This document shows positions 1 through 6,152 of a stretch of 7,275 bases of DNA, piece by piece (position 1 is the first letter of the stretch; each line of letters starts with the position of its first letter). The notes under the pieces are model-generated. The model did no database searches. It was not told where the DNA came from and saw only the letters and a list, made by a program, of their open reading frames with translations. The stretch is from Promethearchaeota archaeon (GTDB taxonomy: Archaea; Asgardarchaeota; Lokiarchaeia; Sigynarchaeales; MK-D1), in assembly GCA_016839865.1 (NCBI GenBank), contig JAEOTN010000444.1:1-7275 (forward strand), given 5' to 3'. Position numbers and translations under genes: made by a program.

Positions 1-1
1 A

Positions 2-805
2 AAAAGTGCGAAATTCTTTACTGATTTCAACTATACAATTCCAAATATTGCTCTAAATAGCACAGTATCAAGAACTGCTTTAACTGAATTATTTGATTTA
101 ATAGACGGTACTTATACACCAGATTGGGCAGATCAAGGATGGGCTAACTTTGTTGGTCAATTCGGTCGAGGAGAAGTAGCAATGATTGCAACTGGCCCAT
201 GGCAAGTAACTGATTTATTAACAAATCACATACAATTCAATGGAACTGAACATGGTAATTCCAACCTTGGATTTATGCAATTACCAAATGATGAAGCAAG
301 CAGTGGTGCATTGATTGGGGGACAATATTATGCAATGACCTCTCGAATGTCAGAGGGCTCCGCAGAATATGACGCATCTGTTGCATTGATGCAATGGTTA
401 ACTTCTCACAACATGCAAGCCTATTCAGCAATTGAGAATACACATGCCCCATCACGAAAGAGTGTAATGCTTAATGCATCAGTGCAAGGAGCCTCAACCT
501 ATCAATATATTGAGCCATTCTATGAACAAGCTAAAGCAGCATTGTTATTAGAACCACATCCATTATATGGTCAATTTGAAGGTACATTTGGTGACAATAT
601 TGGTCCTTACCTTTCTGGAACCGTGACTTTAGATGAATTGATCACCGATACAACATTAGAGTGGGTTGATTTACTAACACCAGAAGTACCACCTCCACCT
701 CCACCTCCACCCATCATTCCAGGTTTTGGAGTTGCAGCCTTAGTAGTAGCTTCAGTTGTTGGAGTTGTATTCGTCGCATTCTTTGTCTTAAGAAAGCGAA
801 AATAA
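2..805 (+). CDS. ABC importer solute-binding protein (family 1, MalE-like), 5'-truncated, C-terminally membrane anchored
   Basis: This is the C-terminal 267 residues of an extracellular solute-binding protein that captures a carbohydrate-type ligand and delivers it to the permeases encoded downstream. The frame is open from base 2, so the ATG at 182 is internal and the N-terminus and signal peptide lie outside the window. Family marks are the stretch FGRGEVAMIATGPW (fragment residues 54-67), typical of MalE-like proteins, then GGQYYAMT and a helical C-lobe. Three N-glycosylation sequons (NST, NGT, NAS) fit an extracellular protein. The end is archaeal in style: eight prolines (230-237), P-G-F (240-242), one hydrophobic helix (about 243-263) and the tail RKRK. 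This resembles PGF-CTERM anchors processed by archaeosortase, or it may simply be a transmembrane anchor. Ligand identity is not visible. The family call is secure; the sugar substrate is inferred from the CUT1-type neighbours. Confidence 0.88.
   Translation, partial: KSAKFFTDFNYTIPNIALNSTVSRTALTELFDLIDGTYTPDWADQGWANFVGQFGRGEVAMIATGPWQVTDLLTNHIQFNGTEHGNSNLGFMQLPNDEASSGALIGGQYYAMTSRMSEGSAEYDASVALMQWLTSHNMQAYSAIENTHAPSRKSVMLNASVQGASTYQYIEPFYEQAKAALLLEPHPLYGQFEGTFGDNIGPYLSGTVTLDELITDTTLEWVDLLTPEVPPPPPPPPIIPGFGVAALVVASVVGVVFVAFFVLRKRK
689..712 (+). repeat. Hexamer repeat CCACCT encoding an eight-proline linker
   Basis: Four tandem copies of the hexamer CCACCT (the last reads CCACCC) encode eight consecutive prolines between the ligand-binding lobe and the membrane anchor of the solute-binding protein. 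A stiff polyproline spacer here would hold the binding domain away from the membrane or S-layer. Short in-frame hexamer repeats can change copy number by replication slippage, so linker length may vary between strains; that part is inference. Confidence 0.85.
719..802 (+). other. PGF-type C-terminal sorting/anchor signal in the solute-binding protein
   Basis: The segment encodes P-G-F-G, then about 20 hydrophobic residues rich in Ala and Val, then the basic tail RKRK at the extreme C-terminus. This tripartite order (motif, helix, basic cluster) is the plan of the archaeal PGF-CTERM signal, which archaeosortase A cleaves before a lipid is attached. No archaeosortase gene is in the window, so whether it is processed or stays as a plain helix anchor cannot be decided here. 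Confidence 0.6.
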
Positions 806-820
806 ATCCAAAATCATATA

Positions 821-840
821 TATTTTTTTATTTTTTTTTT
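821..840 (+). terminator. T-tract after the solute-binding protein gene (archaeal-type terminator or attenuator)
   Basis: Seven T, one A and ten T occur 16 bases after the stop of the binding-protein gene, with no GC-rich stem before them. Oligo-T on the non-template strand is enough to terminate archaeal RNA polymerase. Because the permease gene starts only 34 bases later, partial termination here would give more binding protein than permease. An overlapping alternating AT stretch (816-823) could instead be a TATA box about 50 bases before the permease start; the sequence does not settle which. Confidence 0.5.
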
Positions 841-873
841 GTTTGCAGTTTAATTGTTTAGAGGGATCCTCCC

Positions 874-2460
874 ATGGCACAAATCCAAAATTTAGAATCT
901 AAACCTCCTAAAAAACGCCGAGAGAAAAAGAAAAAAGAAAAACCTCATTATGAAAAATTTGGTTTGAGAGAGTTTTTGTTTCTTGCTCCTGCTTATATCT
1001 CTTTAATCTTATTTGTGTTTCTTCCGATGTTATTTGCTATTGTTTTAAGTTTCTACAAAAATCCAAATGAAACCGAATTTACCTTCACATATTTTGTCAC
1101 TGAAATGTGGAATAACTTATCATTCACATCACTTTATGATTTCTTTTATGTTCGAGAAGAACTCATCCCTGGACTAATTACGAAAAGGGGTATTTTCCTA
1201 GTGGAGAACATCATTCCTCTCGTTACCACTTTGATCATGTTTGGATATACAAGACTTATTTATCGTAAATTTACTGAAAAAAAACGAATCAGGAGTAATG
1301 TTTTACGTGGATTTATTGCACTTTTAATAGGATTACTCACAGCTCCCTTGACATATTTTGCGTTTCAATATATAGTCACGCAATTAAATAGTCTTATGGT
1401 TGGTGCAGGATGGGTGAGTGGGCTTAATTACCTACCAATAGATGTATATCGTAGTATAATTGCTGCTCCTGATGTACCTTTTATGAGAATTTTATTCAAT
1501 ACTTTCTTCTGGACACTTACATGTACAGCTATCCATGTGGTTTTTGGATTAATATTAGCTTTGTTATTGAATCGTGAATTTGCCGGGAGAAGTATATTCC
1601 GATCCTTAATGATACTACCTTGGGCTATACCATCTTTTGTTTCGACCTTAATGTGGAGATACTATATATTTGATAATAACTTAGGTGTTTTAGGAGCACC
1701 AGGGGTATCATCTTACAGTGTTACGACCACGAATATTCTAATTTTTATCTTAGCACTTGGCTCAGTAGGGTTGATATTAGTTGGTTTGTATAAATTATTA
1801 AAAATTGAAAAAATCAATACAACTTTGCGTCCTATAGTAACTTTCATCTTGATAATAATGGGGGTGGTTGGATTTATCGCATTCAATGGGCTCCTACAAG
1901 CTAATATTAGCTCCCCACCATCAGGTTTCTTTGGCTATGGTATTGTTGATTTCCGAAATATAACCGATAATTTTTGGATAACAGATATTGTCCATATCTT
2001 CGATCAGCAATTTGCAATGATTACTTTCTCTGCCATATTAATCAATTCGTGGTTAGGTATCCCATTCATGATGTTGAGTTTTCTTGCTACATTGCAATCC
2101 ATTCCCAAAGACCTATATGAAGCAGCTGATATTGATGGTTTAACTCGATGGCAAAAATTTAAAAAAATTACATTACCGTTATTAAAACCCACATTATTAA
2201 CTGTTTCTTTGTTAGGTATCATCTGGACTTTCAATCTGTTTAATGTAGTATATTTATTATCAAATAACCAAAATGCACTGCCAGAAGGAGAATTTTTCGA
2301 TATTTTTGTTACTTTTATTTATAATAGGTTCAATGATAGGAACCAATACTCTCAATCTGCAGCATTAAGCATTACAGTTTTCATCATGCTGATTTCATTT
2401 AGTCTTGTATATCGTAGGTTACTAAAAGCGGAAAAAATGTGGGAGGATGAGAAAAAATAA
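874..2460 (+). CDS. Sugar-type ABC transporter permease, MalF-like, with two extra membrane hairpins
   Basis: This is one of the two membrane subunits of a CUT1-type importer; it forms half of the translocation pore. The signature cytoplasmic loop is EAADIDG at residues 416-422, followed by I and LP in the family spacing, which is where the ATPase docks. The core helices are about 33-60, 205-232, 240-262, 380-405, 440-462 and 497-515. At 528 residues it is far longer than the usual 290-320. The surplus lies in a helix pair at about 107-172 between core helices 1 and 2, and a second pair at about 287-342 between core helices 3 and 4. The loops inside both pairs are basic (RLIYRKFTEKKRIR; KLLKIEK), as expected for cytoplasmic turns, so the core topology is preserved. 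The N-terminus is strongly basic (residues 11-24). The start ATG follows a weak GAGG at 861-864. Family call firm; substrate unknown. Confidence 0.92.
   Translation: MAQIQNLESKPPKKRREKKKKEKPHYEKFGLREFLFLAPAYISLILFVFLPMLFAIVLSFYKNPNETEFTFTYFVTEMWNNLSFTSLYDFFYVREELIPGLITKRGIFLVENIIPLVTTLIMFGYTRLIYRKFTEKKRIRSNVLRGFIALLIGLLTAPLTYFAFQYIVTQLNSLMVGAGWVSGLNYLPIDVYRSIIAAPDVPFMRILFNTFFWTLTCTAIHVVFGLILALLLNREFAGRSIFRSLMILPWAIPSFVSTLMWRYYIFDNNLGVLGAPGVSSYSVTTTNILIFILALGSVGLILVGLYKLLKIEKINTTLRPIVTFILIIMGVVGFIAFNGLLQANISSPPSGFFGYGIVDFRNITDNFWITDIVHIFDQQFAMITFSAILINSWLGIPFMMLSFLATLQSIPKDLYEAADIDGLTRWQKFKKITLPLLKPTLLTVSLLGIIWTFNLFNVVYLLSNNQNALPEGEFFDIFVTFIYNRFNDRNQYSQSAALSITVFIMLISFSLVYRRLLKAEKMWEDEKK
2442..2446 (+). 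promoter_or_regulatory. Possible ribosome binding site for the MalG-like permease
   Basis: GGAGG lies inside the end of the preceding permease gene, 13 bases before the ATG at 2460. The spacing is long, so coupling through the TAATG stop/start overlap is probably at least as important as this site. Confidence 0.4.
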
Positions 2461-3962
2461 TGGAATCGAGAGAAATTATCAAAAAGAAAGAATATAATCT
2501 TGATTATCTTGCACTTCTCTTCCTAATTTTTGGATTTGTCATTGCTGTGATTGGATTTTGGCAGTTCCAGACTGTATTATGGAATCGCCTGAGATATTCT
2601 ACAGGATCTCAATGGGTGGCAATTATTGGTGACCCTATTTACGAAAATACTCCATTAGATGAAATTGGGGCACTATTAAATCTAAATATCTCATTCTTCA
2701 TGTTTGGTGCTATTATATTTTTTGCTACGTTTGGATTTATGATTTATCAGTATATTGTTCGGAGAAAATGGTTTGAGAGTTCCAAATTGTATTTGGTTGT
2801 CACTGCACTTGTCGGTTTCATATTTATTATTATGTCCGGTTGGACAAACGCAAGTGTACGCACAATTGATGATTTTCCATCATATGATGGAGGGTTATCA
2901 GGATATGAATGGATTCGGGTACAAATCCCAAATCATACTAATTGGTTAATTACTCTCAGTCAAGTAATTGGTATTGGTTCAATTGTCTTCTTTTTAATGA
3001 ATCTTGGATTGATATTATGGAATCTTCCTAATATGTCTGAATCTACTACCTCTCAAAACGTAAGAGTACCATTGAGAGAATCAGTTGGGCAAGGTCTAAA
3101 GAATTTAGTAAAAAACATTCCACTATATATAATTCTTATTGCTTATCTGATCATTATCATATATCCAGCGTTCCTCGCAATACGGGCTTCAATTTCTACA
3201 CCCCCAGAAATATATGCAGGAAGATGGCCAGCAGAACCCATAAAAACTTTAATAACAAACTATTCGTCGGTGTTATTTAAGAATTATCCGACTAGAGCAA
3301 CATTCATCATAGCAATCAAGAATAGTATTTTCTTGGGTTTAGGAGTAAGTACTATTGGTATATTGATTTCTGTATCTTCCGCATATGGGTTAGCTCGGTT
3401 TAATTTTAGAGCAAAGAAATTCATGACATTCTTAATATTATCCACACAGATGTTTCCTGCAATTATCCTTATAATTCCTCAATTCGTACTTATGAGTCGA
3501 TTAGGACTACTTGCCACAAATACGGTTCTTTGGGGAGTTTTAGTTATTATGACAACAGGTGCAACTGCGTACGTTACTTGGATGATGAAAGGATATTTCG
3601 AAACTATTCCTGTGGATATGGAAGAAGCTGCACTTATTGACGGATACGGGAAATTTGGTTCATTCATCAAAATTGCATTACCTCTTGCAAAACCCGGGAT
3701 GATTGCAGTTATGGTTTTTACGTTTCTAGGAGCCTGGCAGGAATTTATTCTCGCACAAACATTCATCGCCCAGACAGACGTATCAAACTGGACATTACCT
3801 TTAGTATTCCAAAATTTCTTGAGAGTAGATGCACCTGATCAACCAATTTTTTATGAATTATTAAGCTCATATTCAATAATTGTCGCTTTACCTGTAGTTA
3901 TCTTCTATTTATTATTGCAAAAACAATTAATGGGAGGAGTAACTGCAGGAGGAGTAAAATAG
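2460..3962 (+). CDS. Sugar-type ABC transporter permease, MalG-like, with a four-helix N-terminal extension
   Basis: This is the second pore subunit of the importer. The C-terminal part (about 215-500) is a standard six-helix MalG-type domain. It holds the docking loop EEAALIDG (388-395) followed by KIALPLAKPG, and ends in VTAGGVK, close to the common MalG-type ending. The first 200 residues are extra: four predicted helices near 16-36, 74-99, 109-126 and 161-187. The basic stretch RRKW (101-104) lies between helices 2 and 3, and larger loops (37-73 and 127-160) would face outside. The usual family length is about 270-300, so 500 is unusual. The start codon overlaps the stop of the upstream permease by one base (TAATG), which points to translational coupling and equal dosage. 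What the extension does cannot be recognised from the sequence; it could brace the complex or contact the anchored binding protein. Confidence 0.92.
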   Translation: MESREIIKKKEYNLDYLALLFLIFGFVIAVIGFWQFQTVLWNRLRYSTGSQWVAIIGDPIYENTPLDEIGALLNLNISFFMFGAIIFFATFGFMIYQYIVRRKWFESSKLYLVVTALVGFIFIIMSGWTNASVRTIDDFPSYDGGLSGYEWIRVQIPNHTNWLITLSQVIGIGSIVFFLMNLGLILWNLPNMSESTTSQNVRVPLRESVGQGLKNLVKNIPLYIILIAYLIIIIYPAFLAIRASISTPPEIYAGRWPAEPIKTLITNYSSVLFKNYPTRATFIIAIKNSIFLGLGVSTIGILISVSSAYGLARFNFRAKKFMTFLILSTQMFPAIILIIPQFVLMSRLGLLATNTVLWGVLVIMTTGATAYVTWMMKGYFETIPVDMEEAALIDGYGKFGSFIKIALPLAKPGMIAVMVFTFLGAWQEFILAQTFIAQTDVSNWTLPLVFQNFLRVDAPDQPIFYELLSSYSIIVALPVVIFYLLLQKQLMGGVTAGGVK

Positions 3963-3966
3963 GAGG
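3961..3966 (+). promoter_or_regulatory. Strong ribosome binding site for the ATPase gene
   Basis: AGGAGG lies 8 bases before the ATG at 3975 and shares its first two bases with the TAG stop of the upstream permease. The match and spacing are near ideal, and this fixes the ATPase start. A stronger site here than before the permeases fits a need for two ATPase copies per complex. Confidence 0.85.
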
Positions 3967-3974
3967 AATATATT

Positions 3975-5327
3975 ATGGCAAAAGTAACATTCAAAAATGT
4001 AACAAAACGATTTGGTAGTTTTGAAGCAGTAAAAAACCTAGAACTAGATATAAAAGATCATGAATTCTTATGCTTAGTTGGACCTTCAGGATGTGGTAAA
4101 ACAACTTCGCTTAGGATGTTAGCAGGTTTGGACGATATAACTGAAGGAGAAATCTACATTGGAGATAAAGTTGTAAATGCAGTAGAACCCAAAGATCGAG
4201 GAATAGCTATGGTATTCCAAAGCTATGCATTATATCCACACTACAACGTTTATGACAACCTTGCTTTTGGTTTACGTGCAAAATCCAATAAAGGTATCAA
4301 TTTAATATTGCAAGTCATAATTCTGTTGCTCTATGGTATCTTTATTGGTTTGTTGTATGGATTGTCCTATCTTTTGAATTTCATCTATGCATCATTAGGT
4401 ACCATAATCTTTGTTGGTGGTCTAGTTAGCTTCTTAGCTACCATACTGTTGTTTTCTGAGATTAGACAATCAATACGTGATGGGATTATCAACACAATCG
4501 CAAAATTTAGCGGCCCAGTTAGAAGATATGTGGAGTCTGAACAAAATATCGAAGAAAAAGTTGTTGAAACTGCTGAATTGTTAGAAATCAAAGAGCAACT
4601 GTATAAAAAACCACGTCAATTAAGTGGTGGACAACGTCAACGTGTCGCTTTAGGAAGAGCTATTATAAGAAATCCACGGGTTTTCTTATTAGATGAGCCT
4701 TTAAGTAACTTGGATGCAAAATTACGGGTTCAAATGCGCGCAGAATTGCAAAGATTATCGCAAAGATTGGGAGTAACCTCAATCTATGTGACCCATGATC
4801 AAGTAGAAGCAATGACACTTGGTCATCGAATTGCGATAATGGATAAGGGAGTTTTACAGCAAATAGGAACTCCAGAAGAGGTATATTTAACTCCTTGCAA
4901 TAAATTCGTAGCTGGATTTATCGGCTCCCCACCGATGAACTTTACCGAGGGGAAAATTGAGAAACGAAAAGACGAAATGTATTTTACTGGAGAAAAACTT
5001 GATTATAAAATTCCTGAAAGATATAGTACTTTGGTAAAATATATTGGGAAAGAGATAATACTAGGAATTCGTCCAGAACATATTGGAATCAATGCAGAAA
5101 TTAGTGCACCTAATAAATATGATGTGAAAGTAGGCGTAGTAGAGCCAATTGGATCAGACACTTACGTATATATCGATTTTCCCACAGATTATGTTATGAT
5201 AGCGAAAATGGAAGGAATTTCAAATCTAGGAATTGACGAAGAAGTAAAAGTAACTTTTAATCCAAGACAAATTCATTTCTTTGATATGGAATCAACACTC
5301 CGTATATTACCCGTAGATGAAAAATAA
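3975..5327 (+). CDS. MalK/UgpC-type ABC importer ATPase carrying an inserted transmembrane hairpin
   Basis: This ATPase powers the importer by hydrolysing ATP at a dimer interface on the cytoplasmic face. All catalytic elements are present: Walker A GPSGCGKT (36-43), Q-loop Gln82, signature LSGGQ (216-220), Walker B VFLLDE (236-241), D-loop SNLD (244-247) and the H-loop His274. Residues from about 300 to 450 form the TOBE/OB regulatory domain typical of MalK (GIRPEHIGI, then a second OB half ending NPRQIHFFD). The oddity is length: 450 residues against about 360-380 normally. The surplus of roughly 80 residues sits at about 107-187, between FGLRAK and the helix before LSGGQ. It holds two strongly hydrophobic helices (about 108-127 and 141-160) and an amphipathic basic stretch. 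It is in frame, without stops, and of similar base composition, so a broken gene is unlikely. Family call is very secure; the membrane role of the insert is inference. Confidence 0.95.
   Translation: MAKVTFKNVTKRFGSFEAVKNLELDIKDHEFLCLVGPSGCGKTTSLRMLAGLDDITEGEIYIGDKVVNAVEPKDRGIAMVFQSYALYPHYNVYDNLAFGLRAKSNKGINLILQVIILLLYGIFIGLLYGLSYLLNFIYASLGTIIFVGGLVSFLATILLFSEIRQSIRDGIINTIAKFSGPVRRYVESEQNIEEKVVETAELLEIKEQLYKKPRQLSGGQRQRVALGRAIIRNPRVFLLDEPLSNLDAKLRVQMRAELQRLSQRLGVTSIYVTHDQVEAMTLGHRIAIMDKGVLQQIGTPEEVYLTPCNKFVAGFIGSPPMNFTEGKIEKRKDEMYFTGEKLDYKIPERYSTLVKYIGKEIILGIRPEHIGINAEISAPNKYDVKVGVVEPIGSDTYVYIDFPTDYVMIAKMEGISNLGIDEEVKVTFNPRQIHFFDMESTLRILPVDEK
4293..4544 (+). other. In-frame membrane-hairpin insertion within the ATPase helical subdomain
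   Basis: This segment encodes about 84 residues absent from ordinary MalK proteins. It starts with a run of Ile, Leu, Val and Tyr (residues 108-135), continues through FIYAS and a second hydrophobic run (141-160), and ends in a charged amphipathic stretch with RRYVESEQ. Two helices would return the chain to the cytoplasm, as needed for the LSGGQ half to work. The site is just after the Q-loop, in the subdomain that faces the permeases. The hydrophobic span and boundaries are judged by eye. Confidence 0.75.
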
Positions 5328-5353
5328 TCATTTTCTACACTATTTATCCTCCT

Positions 5354-5375
5354 ATTTCTCTTTTTTTTCATTTTT
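5354..5375 (+). terminator. T-rich terminator at the end of the ABC importer cluster
   Basis: A pyrimidine-rich run containing eight T (5361-5368) and then five T (5371-5375) starts about 27 bases after the ATPase stop. There is no clear stem, which suits archaeal intrinsic termination by oligo-T. It separates the importer transcript from the next gene, which has its own promoter-like element right after. Confidence 0.6.
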
Positions 5376-5381
5376 GTGCGG

Positions 5382-5389
5382 TTTAAATA
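5382..5389 (+). promoter_or_regulatory. TATA-box-like promoter element before the zinc-ribbon gene
   Basis: TTTAAATA is a good match to archaeal TATA boxes. It lies about 65 bases before the ATG at 5451, so transcription would begin near 5410-5415 and leave a leader of about 40 bases. It follows directly on the T-tract, the expected order for a terminator and then a new promoter. No strong BRE could be made out. Confidence 0.45.
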
Positions 5390-5416
5390 CGAATAGAACA
5401 AATTTATTTAGCAGAC

Positions 5417-5431
5417 GGTTTCGTAGAAACC
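5417..5431 (+). repeat. Perfect inverted repeat in the leader of the zinc-ribbon gene
   Basis: GGTTTC, a three-base GTA spacer and GAAACC form a perfect six-pair inverted repeat 19 bases before the likely start codon. If the TATA-like box upstream is used, it lies at or just after the transcription start. It could be a small operator for a dimeric repressor or a short hairpin close to the ribosome binding site. One such repeat can also arise by chance. Confidence 0.45.
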
Positions 5432-5440
5432 TATAGGATT

Positions 5441-5444
5441 GGAG
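5441..5444 (+). promoter_or_regulatory. Ribosome binding site deciding the start of the zinc-ribbon gene
   Basis: GGAG lies 6 bases before the ATG at 5451. A TTG at 5439 is in the same frame but overlaps this site and has no comparable motif at a proper distance, so the ATG at 5451 is preferred. Confidence 0.65.
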
Positions 5445-5450
5445 ATTGAA

Positions 5451-6152
5451 ATGGAAGAATTAATTAAAGCGAAAGATGAGCAAATCGCTAAATTAAATAA
5501 TTTAAAAGAACTATTGAAGAAACAAATCCTCTCTCTCCAAGAGGAAAACACCAAACTAAAGAATGAATTATTTGAAATTGAGGAAAAAATCAAACAATTA
5601 CCAAAAGATTTCACTCAGACACCCGATTATCAATCTATGTTTAATTCCATCAATGCAAAATTAAGCACCATCGTTGAGAAATTGGATGTTATGTCAGTTG
5701 AAGGATTCGTATCTTCTGCATCAAGCTCTGCTCCTAAGCCAAAGACGAAATCCAGTTCAAAATCCAAAGCGGTTAACGAAGACGAAATTAAAAAAGCTGA
5801 ACCACATCCTGCTGAGTTGGGATTGTTAAAACCTTCAAGTCTTTTCAGTGATCCTGAACCAGCTCCGGCAGCTAAATCCAACGGTCCGCAGTTATATCAA
5901 GAACATGAGAAACCAACAACACCTCCTGAATCCCAAGAAATAGCACCTGCACAAGCCGCATCTTTTCACGCTGCAGATCCACGCAGTCTACAGCGACAAG
6001 TACTAGAAATAGAATATCCCGAAAATGGAGTAGTTCAATGCCCTAAATGTAACGGACAACAATTCCAAGAGATGCCTGAGCCAGCACGAGGTTCCTTTGC
6101 AAAGAAATATTATTGCAAAAAATGTCGCCAAGAATGGCGTTTCTTATATTAA
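5451..6152 (+). CDS. Coiled-coil protein with C-terminal zinc ribbon, function unknown
   Basis: I do not recognise a named family for this 233-residue soluble protein. Residues 2-50 form a clear leucine-zipper coiled coil: one heptad position holds L15, L22, L29, L36, I43 and L50, and its partner holds I5, I12, I26, N33, L40 and I47. A buried Asn such as N33 is typical of parallel dimers. Residues 51-86 look like a short helical region. Residues about 87-180 are low-complexity, rich in Ser, Pro, Ala and Lys, and probably disordered. The C-terminus (197-225) is a zinc ribbon, with CPKC and CKKC separated by 21 residues and followed by a conserved-looking QEWRF. Such a ribbon may bind nucleic acid or a protein partner. 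The layout suggests a dimer holding two zinc ribbons on flexible tethers. It has its own promoter-like element and is probably not part of the importer. The start is the ATG with GGAG upstream, not the TTG at 5439. Confidence 0.85.
   Translation: MEELIKAKDEQIAKLNNLKELLKKQILSLQEENTKLKNELFEIEEKIKQLPKDFTQTPDYQSMFNSINAKLSTIVEKLDVMSVEGFVSSASSSAPKPKTKSSSKSKAVNEDEIKKAEPHPAELGLLKPSSLFSDPEPAPAAKSNGPQLYQEHEKPTTPPESQEIAPAQAASFHAADPRSLQRQVLEIEYPENGVVQCPKCNGQQFQEMPEPARGSFAKKYYCKKCRQEWRFLY

Noticed and set aside
182..805. A complete 207-residue gene starting at the ATG at 182
   Set aside because: The frame is open upstream to base 2 and the upstream codons read as binding-protein sequence, including FGRGEVAM across the ATG. 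The gene is truncated by the window edge.
3479..3766. A minus-strand reading frame of about 95 codons inside the MalG-like gene
   Set aside because: It lies wholly within a firmly identified gene, resembles no known protein and has no regulatory context of its own.
4293..4544. Intein, intron or frameshift inside the ATPase gene
   Set aside because: There are no stops or frame change, no intein-type Cys/Ser start or His-Asn end is visible, and the encoded segment is a plausible membrane hairpin.
5439..5450. TTG at 5439 as the start of the zinc-ribbon gene
   Set aside because: The ATG four codons later has GGAG at a proper distance, and the TTG overlaps that site.
5630..5881. A minus-strand reading frame opposite the low-complexity linker of the zinc-ribbon gene
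   Set aside because: It mirrors the compositionally biased linker and has no support from motifs or upstream signals.
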